Positions 12,021 through 23,641 of a DNA stretch of 64,000 bases are shown here, piece by piece. How positions within the stretch are numbered: position 1 is the first letter of the stretch; each line of letters starts with the position of its first letter. The notes under the pieces were generated by a model. It made no database searches and was not told where the DNA came from. It saw nothing but the letters and a program-made list of their open reading frames with translations. Origin of the DNA: Anseranas semipalmata (Eukaryota; Chordata; Aves; Anseriformes; Anseranatidae); the NCBI GenBank assembly GCA_013399115.1, contig VXAA01000173.1, positions 322,474 through 386,473 on the forward strand, read 5' to 3'. A program made the position numbers and the translations under genes.

Positions 12021-13288
12021 AAAGCAATTTAGGCAGATTTCCCTACCCATCTCGATAGAAGATCAAGGGCAGGTAGACAGCTAAATCCTTCAGGCAGCTT
12101 TGTGAATCTCAACCCATGTCTTTCAGCGTGACTTAAGCCAACACTCTGCATACATTGCAAGCACCAAAATAATCACGCCAGCAGGATTTTGAAATTCAAA
12201 GGAAACCTTTTTGCAAGCCGCAGACCGAAGGAAGTTCAGAGGCTGCTCTGCCGCCTGCCTCTTGGGTTTGACGCATTGGGGAGAGGGTGCTGCAGTGGAT
12301 TTGTTGGCTGAGCGAACAGTCTATTCTCATGCTCAGATAATGCAGAAATAAAGTGCATTTGTAACAGACAACAAAAGGATTATCCCCCATTCATTTCAAA
12401 GCACCCTTCATTCCACTCAGGGATTACATTTTCCTTTACTTATCTTGCAAATGGTTTTTCATAAGAGCGCATGGCTTATGGCAAATACCAAAATGCGGTT
12501 GGGACAAAGAAAGCGTGTACTGCAGGAGAGATATCCCATTCAGCAGTACACACTTACGGCTGTAATCTACTGCCTCAGAAGGGCCACTCTGCTCAAGAGC
12601 AGAGGCACTGAATGGATCAGCTTCGAAACCCTGGGCACACTTCAGATTTGGGAAAAGTTTGTTACAAGTACATCTTCAGCTTTCATATCTTGTCGTAGGA
12701 TGAGAACAACAGCACTTTGCACTTCTGTCGAGTCCATCTGCCCAGAATGTCAAAGCACTTCTGCAAACATCAATCCCATCCAGTAGCAAACAAAATAACA
12801 AAAACATGCTTTTTGGCTTGCTGAAAAGCAACAGCTTCATCACTTTTCTGCATCTCAGAAAGCTGTGCACCGTGGCAAAACTCAAGGGCCTACCGCACAC
12901 GAGGGAACACAGAGAAACTGAGGCAAAGAAGCCCAATAGCCTGGTGCAACCACCATACGTCTCCTTTCTCCAGATGAATTAAGCAGCAAAAGGATGCAGC
13001 AGGAGCTGTGCCCCGAGGAAGAGCCACACTTGAATCACCAACGATTCTGACCACTGGCAAGTGCTGGTTTCCCCTGCATCAGCAACTCATGTCTCATTGC
13101 CTCAAGCACTTAAGATTTTACAGTCTTGCATGAAACAAGTTTGCTTGGTCTCAGCCCAGACATCAACAGCAAGGATTTGGGCTCTGCTGGACACGAGTGA
13201 GTCAAGGTAGGTGCAAACTCACCCAGCTCAGCCCCTGGTTACAGCCAGCTTCTTGCTATGCTAATGCAATAAATCCAGAATTTCTAGC

Positions 13289-13306
13289 AATAAATAAATA
13301 AATAAG
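13289..13306. repeat. AAAT microsatellite
   Basis: About four and a half AAAT units. It is short and pure. Confidence 0.8.
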
Positions 13307-14029
13307 TAACCTGGGGACGTAGGGAGCAGGTGGTTTCATGCTGTCTGTAAATCAATGACTCTAAGAGAGTTATGATTGATTTGGAACTAGGGAGGGGACA
13401 CCTTTCATGGCTCTGAACAGGATAAAAAACAGATAGTGTCTGCTTATTCCATCTGGGCTTACCAAGCAAAAAATGGAGAAAAACACAACGCTTGCCATTA
13501 CATTGCCATTCAGCCAAAAACGCCGTTTCTGTCGATTCCCCCACTGCAACGGAAAGCATTCAGTTATCTCTCCTGTCCTGCTGTTCCCGATAGGGTAAAT
13601 TACAGCACCAACGAGGAGCCGTATGAGCAACCCTGCTCCTCACTGCTGCTCCCCGATGATTTACTCCCTGTGGTTATGTTCAGTACCCCCCCCAAACAAA
13701 ACAGTCTGTATTGCCAGGTCCTGAGATACATAACAGAGGCATAGGTGTGTAAATAATACTGCTTTCTGCTGGAAGAATTTGACTTTCCTGACGGTGCATG
13801 AGTTGCTCCCTTTAATAACTGAGGGCACCTGGAGGCAGTGCAGAGTGGCATACGGTGCACGGAAATAAGGAAAAGTGGGAAAAATGTCACACTGCAGTGC
13901 ACACCTGGTGACCTGCAAGCAGCACGAGCTCCGCAAGCTTGTCACCGCACTCCCGTACAGCAGCGCTGATCCCAAAAAGCCCAGGCTCTCCAGTGTGGTC
14001 CGTGAGAACCGTAATTCCAGGCTGGAGCT

Positions 14030-14125
14030 GATATGCAATTGGCCCCATTTGCCTTATCATTGATTAGACATTTTGTGCTCTTTGTTTATGCAACTGTTTG
14101 GTCTCAGTATAAGAGCTATGGTCCC
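14030..14125. promoter_or_regulatory. Candidate cis-regulatory block (unproven)
   Basis: It contains ATATGCAATTGG, TTATCATTGATTAGAC (homeodomain/PBX-like), CTTTGTTTATGC (SOX/forkhead-like) and CAACTG (E-box) within about 80 bases. It ends just before the C-rich tract and about 100 bases before the MIR-like relic. Confidence 0.25.
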
Positions 14126-14228
14126 CCCCGCCCCCTTTTAATGGATCGAAATTTTTTCAAGGAAAAAAGAAATCCAGACAATATGACCACATTCTGCAAA
14201 TCAATGCATCTTGTGGATAATAACACTT

Positions 14229-14410
14229 GAGATTTATGTAACACTTAATGTTTGCTAAGTGCTTTGGAAAAAAATAAATTAACCTTCAGAACTACATCGA
14301 AATAGGTAAGCAACATTAATACAGCTTTACCGCGGGGAGAAACTGAGTCAAAGGGATTCAAATAGCAGAAGAAAAGTGCCTGATGCCGCTTTAACCACTG
14401 GACTGGATTG
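14229..14410 (+). repeat. MIR-like ancient SINE relic
   Basis: The order of diagnostic pieces follows the MIR consensus as I remember it: a CTAAGTGCTTTGGA segment, then TTAACCTTCAGAAC, then AATAGGTAAGC, a TTTACCGCGGGGAGAAACTGAG segment (14328-14349), and a 3' TTAACCACTGGACTGG segment. About 180 bases can be followed with many substitutions and small gaps. This is the longest such relic in the window. It could equally be labelled MIR1_Amn or an L3-related tail, since these share sequence. Confidence 0.65.
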
Positions 14411-15480
14411 TCGTGAGGACTCTACATCAATCTGTACAACCTTACAAGCTGCACAAATTAAAGGTTGTGCTACAGATGCCCAGTGACACTGTTTTAAGAC
14501 AGGATGCCTAGGTTTAAGACATGTTCAGGACTAAAACCATGAGAAAACATCTGAAAAACTAGAAACCTTGAAGGACTCAGGATACCCTTGGGTCATGGCC
14601 CTGTTTATAACCATCCAGGCATAGTACAAGCGAGATGACACTCAGCTTGGTTGATTTAGCCTTAGAGAAAGAAGGAACACCAGAGGAATACCAACACAAA
14701 AGGTGCTCAGACCATCGCTCCTGGGAGACACACTCCTGCATTTACCACGCAGTGCTTCAGGAGAAACAAGATTTTGCACCTTTGGAAACAGCTGGCAACC
14801 TGCTACGGATCTGGGAAGGAGCAGCTGGAGCATCCACACATAGCCAGGGCTCCACGGCAAAGCCCGCAGAGCCTCAAAGGAGGCTGAGCCCTGGGTACAG
14901 GACCCAGCTGCCTCCATAGTCCCTGTTAACAGGAGCTGGACGTAATGTGCCTACACCAGGCAGGGTCCTTTAGAAACCCATGGTATCCTGCGTTCTTGCA
15001 CACAGAGCTCACTGCCCCACGAGAGACAACAGAAGAGCACTCCCATACGCAAACAGGAGATCTACGTGCTTTCTAGAAGATGGATTATTTGTGCAGATGT
15101 TGGTGCTCTTCGGAGCAGTTTCTACTTGAAGGTGAACAGAAGCACAGCACACTTCTGCAAAAGCTCATTTAATTCTCATCATTACCAGGTCTCTAATGTA
15201 TAATTGATCCTTAGCTCATATGATAACTCAAGCACCAGCAGCTATAGCTCTAAGGGACAGAGTCCTGCCTCCACCCCAGAGAGCAGGAACCAATTCAGGT
15301 GAAATGGGAAAGCTGCAGCCCAAGATGCAGGACATCTGGAGCTAATTCAATTCCCACAGCCCTGGGGCAAAGCCTCTGCTCTTCTCTGCTCCAGTGCCCC
15401 ACAGATTTCACAGCTAAGTACACTAACATCCCAGTGCTCTGGGGAACCACGTGTTGCTCTGAATTGAAAAGCTTTCCTCA

Positions 15481-15622
15481 GTGTTGCTCATCACCCTTGC
15501 AAAAGAAAAAAAGACTGCTGCTGCTGCAAGCTGCCTTTGGGTTATGTTTCTGGCCTAACCCAAGGAGCTCTGCATGATTTAATCCAAGGCAAGACCCATC
15601 CCCAGGTGGAATTAAACCCAAG
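15481..15622 (+). other. Candidate exon, plus strand
   Basis: A short pyrimidine tract ending TTTCCTCAG at 15472-15480 is followed by about 142 bases ending AACCCAAG and a GTAAGA donor. One phase stays open for all 47 codons, starting VAHHPCKRKKDCCCC. The Cys run comes from a GCT/TGC repeat, which lowers confidence in coding. An opposite-strand open frame covers the same bases. It is most likely chance or an untranslated exon. Confidence 0.12.
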
Positions 15623-16289
15623 GTAAGAGGTTTTGCTTGATTTTTGAAGCACAAGCATGAACACAATGCAGGCTTCAGTGATGTACCAAAAAATTCAAGG
15701 GTGGCTGAGCATTAACAGGAGGTTCAGAGGCTCACTGCTCTGGTGGTACTGATGGATATCCAGTCCTCAAGAACCCTGCATGTAAAATACACCCATGGAC
15801 AAGTATTCACCTCTGGTCTGATTTTTTGCATAGCTAACGAGAACTCTGCAAAGCAAAATTAGTCTGTCATAAGGATGTCTTTCAGATGGAGGCTCCCATC
15901 CCATAACTGTTGGCTAACATTGAGAAAACATGGGATTTTGCTATCCAATCTTCCTGGCTCAGCCAGCGCACCCCTGCAGCAAAGCACAGCACTGCATAAC
16001 ATGAATGGCTCCATTTTTTTTCCAGCAAAGATGAGCCCACAACTTGCTGATCCTGGAGCAAAGCAGGTCAAGAGAAGGAGGGGTTGGAAAGCATACCAAC
16101 GGCAGCGCTATCTGCGGAGCGACACGAGACGCGACACCTCACTTCCCCCAACCTGTCCTTCCTCCAAAGGGTTAAAAGAGTCAGTAATTAAACAATGATT
16201 TTGCCATAAGTACTGGACTTCAGAGGCCTGCTTTTTCCTTTTTTCTTTTTGTAAGAGAAGGAAAAGGGGAAAAAGAGATTTAAGATAAT

Positions 16290-16500
16290 GGCCTTTTTCT
16301 CTTCAGAATAAATTAAGCTCAAAGATAGAGAATCCCATTACTAATGCCTTTTAGCAAAGCCCAGGCATTCTTTTAAAGTCAAACTTTAAAGTATAATGTG
16401 CAGTGATCTCGTTGAAATCTTTCCTGTAATGATATTTAAGTGATGGCCAAGTATATCAGTGGGTTCAGGAGAAGTATTGATTGCATATCTTCAAGGGGAT
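16290..16500. promoter_or_regulatory. Candidate cis-regulatory block (unproven)
   Basis: Unique AT-rich sequence with AATAAATTAAG, CATTACTAATGCC, two AACTTTAAAG/CTTTAAAG words, TGTAATGATATTTAAG and TATTGATTGCATATC. The TGATTGCAT word could bind CUT/C-EBP/POU-type factors. It is recognised only by texture and motif density. Confidence 0.25.
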
Positions 16501-16875
16501 GAGCCACTGCAGAGAGCTGTGGCAAAGGGAACGCGCGCTGATGATTTAAAAGATGCCTTTAAAACCACACACGCACAGTTGCTAGTAACTAATTATTCCA
16601 GGAGTCATGACAGAAAAAAAGAAAAAAGGTAAAGAAGAGAAATCAAGGCAAAGGATCCGCCTCGAGGAGGGGAATGTGGGACACGCAGCTCTGATGTGAT
16701 AGGAAAACTTGCCCCCATCCCTTCTGTGCACCCTTCCCGAACGTGATTTAATATTCTTTTCAAATTCTTCTTCCTTCTTTTGAGGTGGAGGAAAGCTGAC
16801 AAAAGCACGATCTTCACATCTGCTTGAAGAAGAAAAGGTGCTGGGGGGAGGCTTGCAATTCCTCATGTATCTGCC

Positions 16876-16893
16876 TTTTTTTTTTTTTTTTTT
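16876..16893. repeat. Poly-T tract
   Basis: T18 followed by C and TTTT then AATAAAA. It encodes the poly-Lys run of a spurious minus-strand open frame. Confidence 0.85.
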
Positions 16894-17260
16894 CTTTTAA
16901 TAAAACAAGGCAGGGTGGTTTCACCTCATCTAGATTTGGGAACACAGGCTCAGACCAGTCCTTTAGGCTACACACAGGGCAGGCAGATATCTGCGCTTCT
17001 ACACAGCATCCCGGGGACCTGGGCTCCAAAATCAGAGCCTCACCCTGCCCCGTGCAGGCCCCCGAGGACAGGTGCCATGGTTCACCCTGGGGGAGAACAG
17101 CCCGACCCGGAGGCCGGTGCCCCAGCCTCAGCCTCCGAGGGCCGGGGGAATTTATAGCGATGCCTCCCCATCTGCTGCCACCTCCGCAGCTGAACCACCT
17201 CCTGGGGGATGCAACACAAGACCCCTGCAACTTTAAAGGAGAAGGTTTGTGGTAAAGTAG

Positions 17261-17279
17261 GGGGGAAAAAAAAAAAAAA
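17261..17279. repeat. G5A14 purine tract
   Basis: A run of G then 14 A. A similar G-run/A-run junction occurs at 33435-33456 and before the N at 27385. Confidence 0.85.
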
Positions 17280-17368
17280 TCCTCTGCCCGTTTGCTCAGT
17301 GGTTGCAATTCGCCATTCACCCAGCCCCTCGCCCTGAGGGATTCAGGGGGTCTGCTCCTACTTTGCAG

Positions 17369-17423
17369 ATTATCAAAAGGGAAGGGATGCAGGGATTTAA
17401 GATGCAGAGCTAAAAAAAACAAG
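17369..17423 (+). other. Candidate short exon, plus strand
   Basis: The acceptor CTGCTCCTACTTTGCAG is a good pyrimidine-tract site. The 55 bases after it end in AACAAG before a GTAAGC donor. Only one phase is open (LSKGKGCRDLRCRAKKNK), and it is basic and low in complexity. I do not recognise it. A cryptic or non-coding exon is more likely than a coding one. Confidence 0.12.
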
Positions 17424-18229
17424 GTAAGCAGCCCAAATGGATAGGCAGGCATAGCTGTGCGCACTGTAGAGCTTTTTGGCATGTATTATTTCACATGGGT
17501 GCAATCTTGACCCACGTGTGCATCCTCAGGCTTAAATGTTTTAGCCAAAAGCTTTCTAACCAATCCTAGATTTTGTAAACTAAAATGTAGCACTGGTTTA
17601 ATCCTGTGTCATGTATGTACATCAGTGCATCAGACATAAACCTTTGGTTTCTTAATGCTTTTGGCCTTCTGTGAAGAAGTTGTTCTTATTTTAGGTAGTA
17701 CTCTAGAAGAGGCTAAAGAAAATGCGCATACACAGGTAGGGGTGAGGTGTAATCAACTGTGCTTTTGCAATCAAATTTGAGCAATTTAGATGTCACTGCC
17801 CTTCCAGAGGTGGTGTGATCCTGTCTCAAGCAGTTTGCTGCTAAGCCAGCAGTTCCTGAGAGAAGCAACAGAATAATTTAACATCTAATGGCTACTCCAC
17901 CCTAACACACATCCCTCATCCCCAAAATCACTTTCCCACGTAGATCTCCTGAACCCAGACACAACTCAGAAATGGAGGAGAAATTCCAACATCTTTTAAC
18001 CCACTATCAAGACCACAAACCAGTTCAGTGCAACGGGGAATTTGCACCTGCCCCAGCACCATTCTGTCCCCGCAGGAGGACACCAAGCTCTCCCAAGAGC
18101 TGAAAACAAGAGGCAGCTCCCAGCTCCTATCCAGACATTAATTACCACCTTGCAGCCTGACAGGCACAGAGAAGCCTCCCCTCCATCTTTCTAAATATGC
18201 TTTTGATTTAAGGAATTACCATTTAAGAG

Positions 18230-18480
18230 ATACTGAAAGCCTAATGGTCATCTCCTGTGCATTTAAAAGGGAAAGAATGCAAGTCTCTTTGGCAATTACC
18301 ATTCCCTGAGAACTTCAGGCTCTCACATTTTTCTGGTTAACAGTACAGAGATCAGAGTTACACATTTATTAGGAGGAGGCCACTTATGTTCAGCTTGGCA
18401 CAAACATGCTGTCTGTGGTGGTGTTTAATTAGAGATTAAAGCCAAGGAACTGGATAATCAGGCCCGCTAATGAATCAGGA
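18230..18480. promoter_or_regulatory. Candidate cis-regulatory block (unproven)
   Basis: Unique sequence with CATTTAAAAGGG, TGGCAATTACC, GGTGTTTAATTAGAGATTAAAG (18422-18441) and GCTAATGAATC. Two TAATTA-like sites and two GATTA-like sites fall within about 60 bases near its right end. Confidence 0.25.
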
Positions 18481-18779
18481 AGCTCAGTAAGGCAAAGAGA
18501 TGAAGATTCTGCGGCTTTGCTTTATCCATCTTTACTTCCTGCTCCTCCAACCTACAATTGCAGGCTGGGATACGTTTGAGCAGAGCGACACCAAAGCTTT
18601 TCTCTGCCAGATGGTCCAGGTGAAGGCAGAGAGCCTCCACGGCATCGGTGGGTATTCACAGCGTGCCCTGACATGCCGAAACAAACAAAAAATACATCAG
18701 TTACTGCCTTGCTTCCAGGGAGCCCCGACAAAGGGGGAGAGGTTTAGCTTCCGTAGCATGCTGCCAGCAGGAAGGTACA

Positions 18780-19045
18780 ATATTTAATGTAATTTTTATT
18801 GGTTGGACGCTGTATGTTGGATGATGCATTTCAAGCCTCATTTGGCACAAAATTGAAATGGTTTAAGTCAACATTCAAGGTAAATGTCTGAATTTTTATG
18901 GCCAAAGGCCCCAACTTATTATTATTTGCTTCTGTGCTGTTGGTTAAATTGAGCTTTCGTATATTTACTGCATCATCCTAAACTCTAATCAGACTGATTG
19001 CTGGCGGGGATATTATGGCTGGGAAAATAGGTCTTTTGCTGAGGC
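18780..19045. promoter_or_regulatory. Candidate cis-regulatory block (unproven)
   Basis: About 260 bases of AT-rich unique sequence with TTTTTATTGG (CCAAT reversed), GATGATGCATTTC, AAATTGAAATGG, CTCTAATCAGACTGATTGCTGG and TATTATGGC. Several ATTA/TAAT cores and a TGATTG word suggest homeodomain/PBX-type binding. The call rests on texture and motifs only. Confidence 0.3.
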
Positions 19046-20601
19046 AATAACAGCGTAACAGACTTTTGCTTGCTAAGTCTTTCATAAATAAGAGGTCATA
19101 TCTAATAATGTTTGCTTAAAACTTCTTAGCAGAGCTTCTGTTCTCAGATGCTACTGGCTTTTTAGTTTCAGCTTTAAATAAATACGTGGGTATATATTTG
19201 CTGGAAAGAACAGAAATAATCCCCCTCTCCTAAGCCATCATCTGTTCTACCACTGAGCATACGCAGCGAGATTGGGGGTATTGAAAGAATAATGAGACAA
19301 GAAGTCAAAGTTTATTCGAGGAGGCGGCGTGGAGAAAGTTCATCACCCAAAGCCTCACGGAACTGGCAGCACCCACCCCTCGCTGTCCATGCCCAGATAC
19401 ATCCCCACCTAGCAAGCGCATGCATGTGTATATGGGACATCCCCGATCCCATCTCCCTGTCTCCCACCCTCGTTCTGCCGAGGTAAAGCCACTGCTACTG
19501 CCCAGCTGGTTTGGGCACATGGAAGCGTGGTCTCAAGGAGCACTGCTCCCTCTCTCAAGGGAACGGAAGCAGATGAGCAATTCTGGGCACTACCACACCC
19601 TATCCTAATCAAGGCCTGAATGCGGTGATCATGCAGATGTTGATGAAGAACTACCATTTGCAAGAAGAGGCCAGGTGGGTTTTTTAGACTGTCATTTGGT
19701 CTCTGGATTCAACACTGATGTAAGCCATCCGTCCAGCAAGCACAAGGGATACTGCACTGCTGCATGAGCCTGGGAATTGCAAGGATACCCGGCCAGATAG
19801 ACCTGTGAAACAAAATACTGCCAGCAAACTAAGAGGGGATCTTGGATTTAGTGAAACACACACAACAAACTGAAATGGAAGCAGAAGACAAGGGCCAGCA
19901 CCCAAAGCTTTTGTCATCCAGAAGAATATATCACTAAAGTGACATCTGTGAATTTGGCACCAAGATGGAGACGGAGCTAACTTGACTCCCAAAGACTTGG
20001 CAAGGGAGGAAGGAAGAGGTGCTCAGAGAGCTTCAGGCCAGATCCAGCAACCAGCCCATTCCCCCAGCAAGCAACTGCTAAAGCAGCAAGCCACAGAGAT
20101 GGCAAAGCCCTTTGAAGAAGAGGTCGTGGCCAGGAGCCTGCAGTTGAGTGCATGCACCAAGCCAAGACACACAAGGACGGATGCTGCCTGACTTCTGGGG
20201 AAAGGGGCACTGAAGCAGAGTTTCCTGATGCAAACACATAAATGTCAGTAAGCAGCATGGAGATGAAACGGGCCTGACAGATGGAGCCATCCTGGTTTTT
20301 GTTTGTCTCCAAAGTTGTCAGATCAGGTCTCCAGGTCAGAAATCATTTTATCTGTTAAACCATATGCTTTGTAGAACAAAATGCCTGGCAGACTTCAAGG
20401 CATATGTATTTTAAGGAGCACAGTAACATGCTGAACATCTCTACACACTTGCTTCCTATTTATTATTACTATGCTACAGAAGAGACTTTTCTCCTCTTGC
20501 CCTGACTGTAGTCTGCAAACCACTGTGAGAAAGAAAACCAGCAGTTCACCCCACTCTAACTTAACCATTTATAAATATCCTGTTCTAAAAATCCAATATC
20601 C

Positions 20602-20632
20602 AAAAAAAAAAAAAAAAACAAAAAACAAAAAA
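20602..20632. repeat. A-rich tract A17-C-A5-C
   Basis: A 31-base A tract interrupted by two or three C. It is a simple repeat with no recognised body. Confidence 0.85.
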
Positions 20633-21829
20633 CCACCCTGCAGCATTCACTACAAAAGCCTTTACATGAACAACAGCCACTTGGAAGTAACAGCAGAATA
20701 AATCCAGCATGTGCCCATCCCAGGATGCCATCCCTCCTCATGACCATCAGGCATTTTTGCAGTTGAGGGTTGTTTGCCTGCAGCAGAAACCTTGGTTTCA
20801 CTCAAGGTGGTGCAACCTCATCTAAACCCCACATCAGGAGAATGTTTTTCAGTCCTTAGCTCTTAGGGGACAAGTTGTTAGGTCTTTGTGTTTGGCTGCA
20901 GAACGCTCCTCCAGAAACCCCACTAAATACAGTCGAATTTTCCAGCTTAGCATGACCCTTACTGAACACACAGTAGTGCCTGAATGGGACAGAAAAACGC
21001 CTCATTCTTTTTGCTTTGGGTCATGCCAACCCCTTGGAACAAAACACCCCTTGGTTTATTTTAGGCTGCTGCAATCCTGCAAGGTCCAAGCCAGAGACTT
21101 TCTGCCACTGCACACAGCTGACCACAGAGTCCAGACAACAAATTTTCCCTCTCCTAAATACAACTAAATAAAAATAAATGATGGACAGTCTATCAAACCG
21201 ATTAGCCAGACACAGATAAAGCATCCCCAGGAGTCAGGTTCACGGCCATCAGCTTGGGCGCTCAGAATAGATGTCCGAGACAAATCTCCAAGTACTAACT
21301 CACTGCATCGCTTCAGGGCCAGGGGTTCAAAACGCACAAGGGATTTGGGGCAGCGTAACAGATGCTGCTGAAGGTTGCTTGATGAAGTCACGTTAAACCA
21401 TCTTTATTTTTCTTCAGCCAATAATGCAAAGTCTTTAATCCCAGGTTCTCGACAGCCTAATTAAGTAGAGAGGGGTGGATTTTCATCAGATAGATAAGCA
21501 GGGCTCCTCACCCCCCACCCAGCCCAAACCTGGCAGAAGACCCCTCCGAGCAATGCCCAAGGTTATCACAGTGGGACAGTGGAGGGATTTATTATTCCCC
21601 GCTGCAAAGACACAGCTTACGCTTGCTGACGTGCCTGCCTGCAGCAGGCAGGGTCTCGCTGGAGAGGCTGAGGGCGTACCGAAGGGCAACTGCTGCTTCG
21701 CACACATTTGAGCCTTGGTGGCAGAAAGATGCAACGGCAGGTTTTCGATAGGGATAATCAATTTCCTACTGTTTTCTGCTGAAAAGTGAGATTTGACTGA
21801 AAAGCAGGCTTTTGCTAAAGAAATTTGAT

Positions 21830-21852
21830 CCCCCCCCCCAAAAAAAAAAAAA
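21830..21852. repeat. C10A13 tract
   Basis: Ten C followed immediately by 13 A. This abrupt double homopolymer is prone to sequencing and replication error, and any frame across it is unreliable. Confidence 0.9.
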
Positions 21853-23481
21853 CTATCACCAGAATGAAAACAGTGACAAGTTGCACTTTCTTTTGTCAAG
21901 AAGGCAGCAAAATCCTGAACTATTTAGCTGAGGAAAAAGAGATTTTGACATGCTGCTATGCTTTATCCACAGGACTCCTAAAAGGTTTACCTCCTATCCA
22001 CTACCTTTAGGCTGGCTGAGACACTTGCCTGGTATTGTGCCTGGGTACTTGCAAATAAGGGCAGGAAAAGGCTCAGAGAATGGGGTACTGAATATCATAG
22101 CAAAACACCAAAAAAAGCACCAAAATGGCTCAGACCATCTATCTTTTGCTGGGACTGCCTGTGGGGGAACTAAAGCATCTCTCAGAAGTGATTTGTGAAG
22201 AAGCCAGTTAGACAGCAAAGGAGATTTTGGAGACCATCACAATCTGACCCCAAAATAGTCTGCCATGGAGTTGGTTTGCACTCCAAAACCACGTAACGCT
22301 CCCTCCTCGTACAATACAAGATGTACAGAAGATGTGCAGCTCCAAAACCACATAACATGCCTGCAGAACAGAAACATTTGGGGGTTTGGCGGAAGTATTT
22401 CAGTGCCTTGCTATTATTAAATGTATAGATTTCTGTGGGGAAGAAATATAAACGATACTTTTCCTCACCCCCCATTTCATCAGTTTCAAATAGGCACTGC
22501 AAATAAAAACATCCTATTTCTAGCAGTCTCCGTCCTTACCTTGGACTCTATCACATCTTGTTGGGTACCTATATCCATTTCTAATCCTCACTCATTTCCT
22601 GGACTTTTCTAAGACTCTTCTTCCTTCCCTAATGGGACTTATTTTTTAGTATTAAAAAAAAAAATAGGGAAAGAAAATGGCTATTTCAAATTCAATGGTA
22701 GAAGTGAGATACAATCTCCCTTATAAACAATTCCTTGCAGTCCTCAAGAGCTCCCCAGCCGAAAGCTGACACACACATGCAGCCAGCCCCAAGAACAAGC
22801 AACACAGCCATTCCCAGAGGATCTGTGAGCACCCAGCCTGAGCAGTACGACATCAGATCCAGCATGAATGACATCACTTTGCACCTGCACAGCCACGCCA
22901 AGTCTATTAAATGCCATTAGAGATGAAAATGCCGTTCACAGATTTGAGGCCAGACCAACAGACGGCTCCCCCAATGTTGGGGCAGACTAAGAGCATATTT
23001 TTGCCTTCTTTACAAGCTCCCTTCTGCTGACATAGCTTTAACTAATTACCAGCTTGCCTTTCACAGGGCATTGTCATACCCTCTGAACAGATAGCCTGTT
23101 AGGACCAGAAATACCCATTATTGTAATAAAACACTGCAAGCCATCCATCTCGCAGGTGGTCTATCTGCACCTTGTAGAACATCTACAGTGGCATGGATCT
23201 GCATTTAATGGGGCATTTTATCTTGGTGACATCCAAATCTCTTGCCTGCTGAGTTTTCAGATACCAAACCGAACAAAGCGAGGAACATCCATTTTTCAAG
23301 GAGCAGAGATGTTGCTCCTGGCCATGGAGACAGCAGCACCCAGAAAGAATGCCAGCACTTGGGAACAAGGCCTTGTTGGAGGCTTCAATGCCATCGCAAG
23401 CCTTACACCAAAACCGCGCCACCTTTCAATAGAGCTGAAACCCACATTACGTCTCCAATCCCAAATTAGCCTAATTTTTAG

Positions 23482-23641
23482 GGCAGAAGGATGGTCTTGC
23501 AGTTAAAACCCAGGGCTTGAACACAGCTGCTGTGAGCTGAAGTCCTGAGTCAGATTCACTGTGACCCCAGACAAATTATTTTCCATTTTTCATCATTAAA
23601 AAAAAAAAAAAAAAAAAAAAAGAGATAACACTACCTTATAT
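23482..23641 (-). repeat. MIR-like relic, reverse orientation, with A24 expansion
   Basis: Read on the plus strand this follows the reverse complement of MIR: TGGTCTTGCAGTTAAAACCC, GGCTTGAACACAGCTGCTGTG, then TGTGACCCCAGACAAATTATTTTCC, a CATCATTAAA segment and AGAGATAACACTACCTTAT (each piece given in parts no longer than the limit: see 23492-23511, 23515-23534 and 23560-23584). Where the consensus has a short TGTAAAATGG segment there is a run of 24 A, which suggests later slippage growth of an A-rich patch. Confidence 0.55.
23598..23621. repeat. Poly-A A24 inside a MIR-like relic
   Basis: A24 lies between the two recognisable parts of the reverse MIR-like relic at 23482-23641, so it probably grew by slippage within that old copy. 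Confidence 0.85.

Larger units (their letters stand above)
8001..16000. other. Non-coding stretch, 8-16 kb
   Basis: No gene is recognisable. The 152-codon frame at 10712-11170(+) and the 137-codon frame at 8715-9128(+) have no recognisable domain and end in A/T-rich sequence. Simple tracts seen are a T10 at 8921, an A12 at 9309, an A13 at 11025 and an AAC repeat near 9445. AT-rich blocks (8.4-8.7, 10.4, 14.0 kb), a MIR-like relic (14.2 kb), an L3-like scrap (11.98 kb) and one candidate exon (15.5 kb) are listed separately. Confidence 0.6.

Noticed and set aside
16814..17482. 222-codon open frame on the minus strand
   Set aside because: It runs through poly-T (poly-Lys) and poly-A tracts and is opposed by a 143-codon plus-strand frame. 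No domain is recognised.
22537..22680. Minus-strand GTAAGG donor after GAGTCCAAG
   Set aside because: There is no acceptable acceptor within a plausible exon length.
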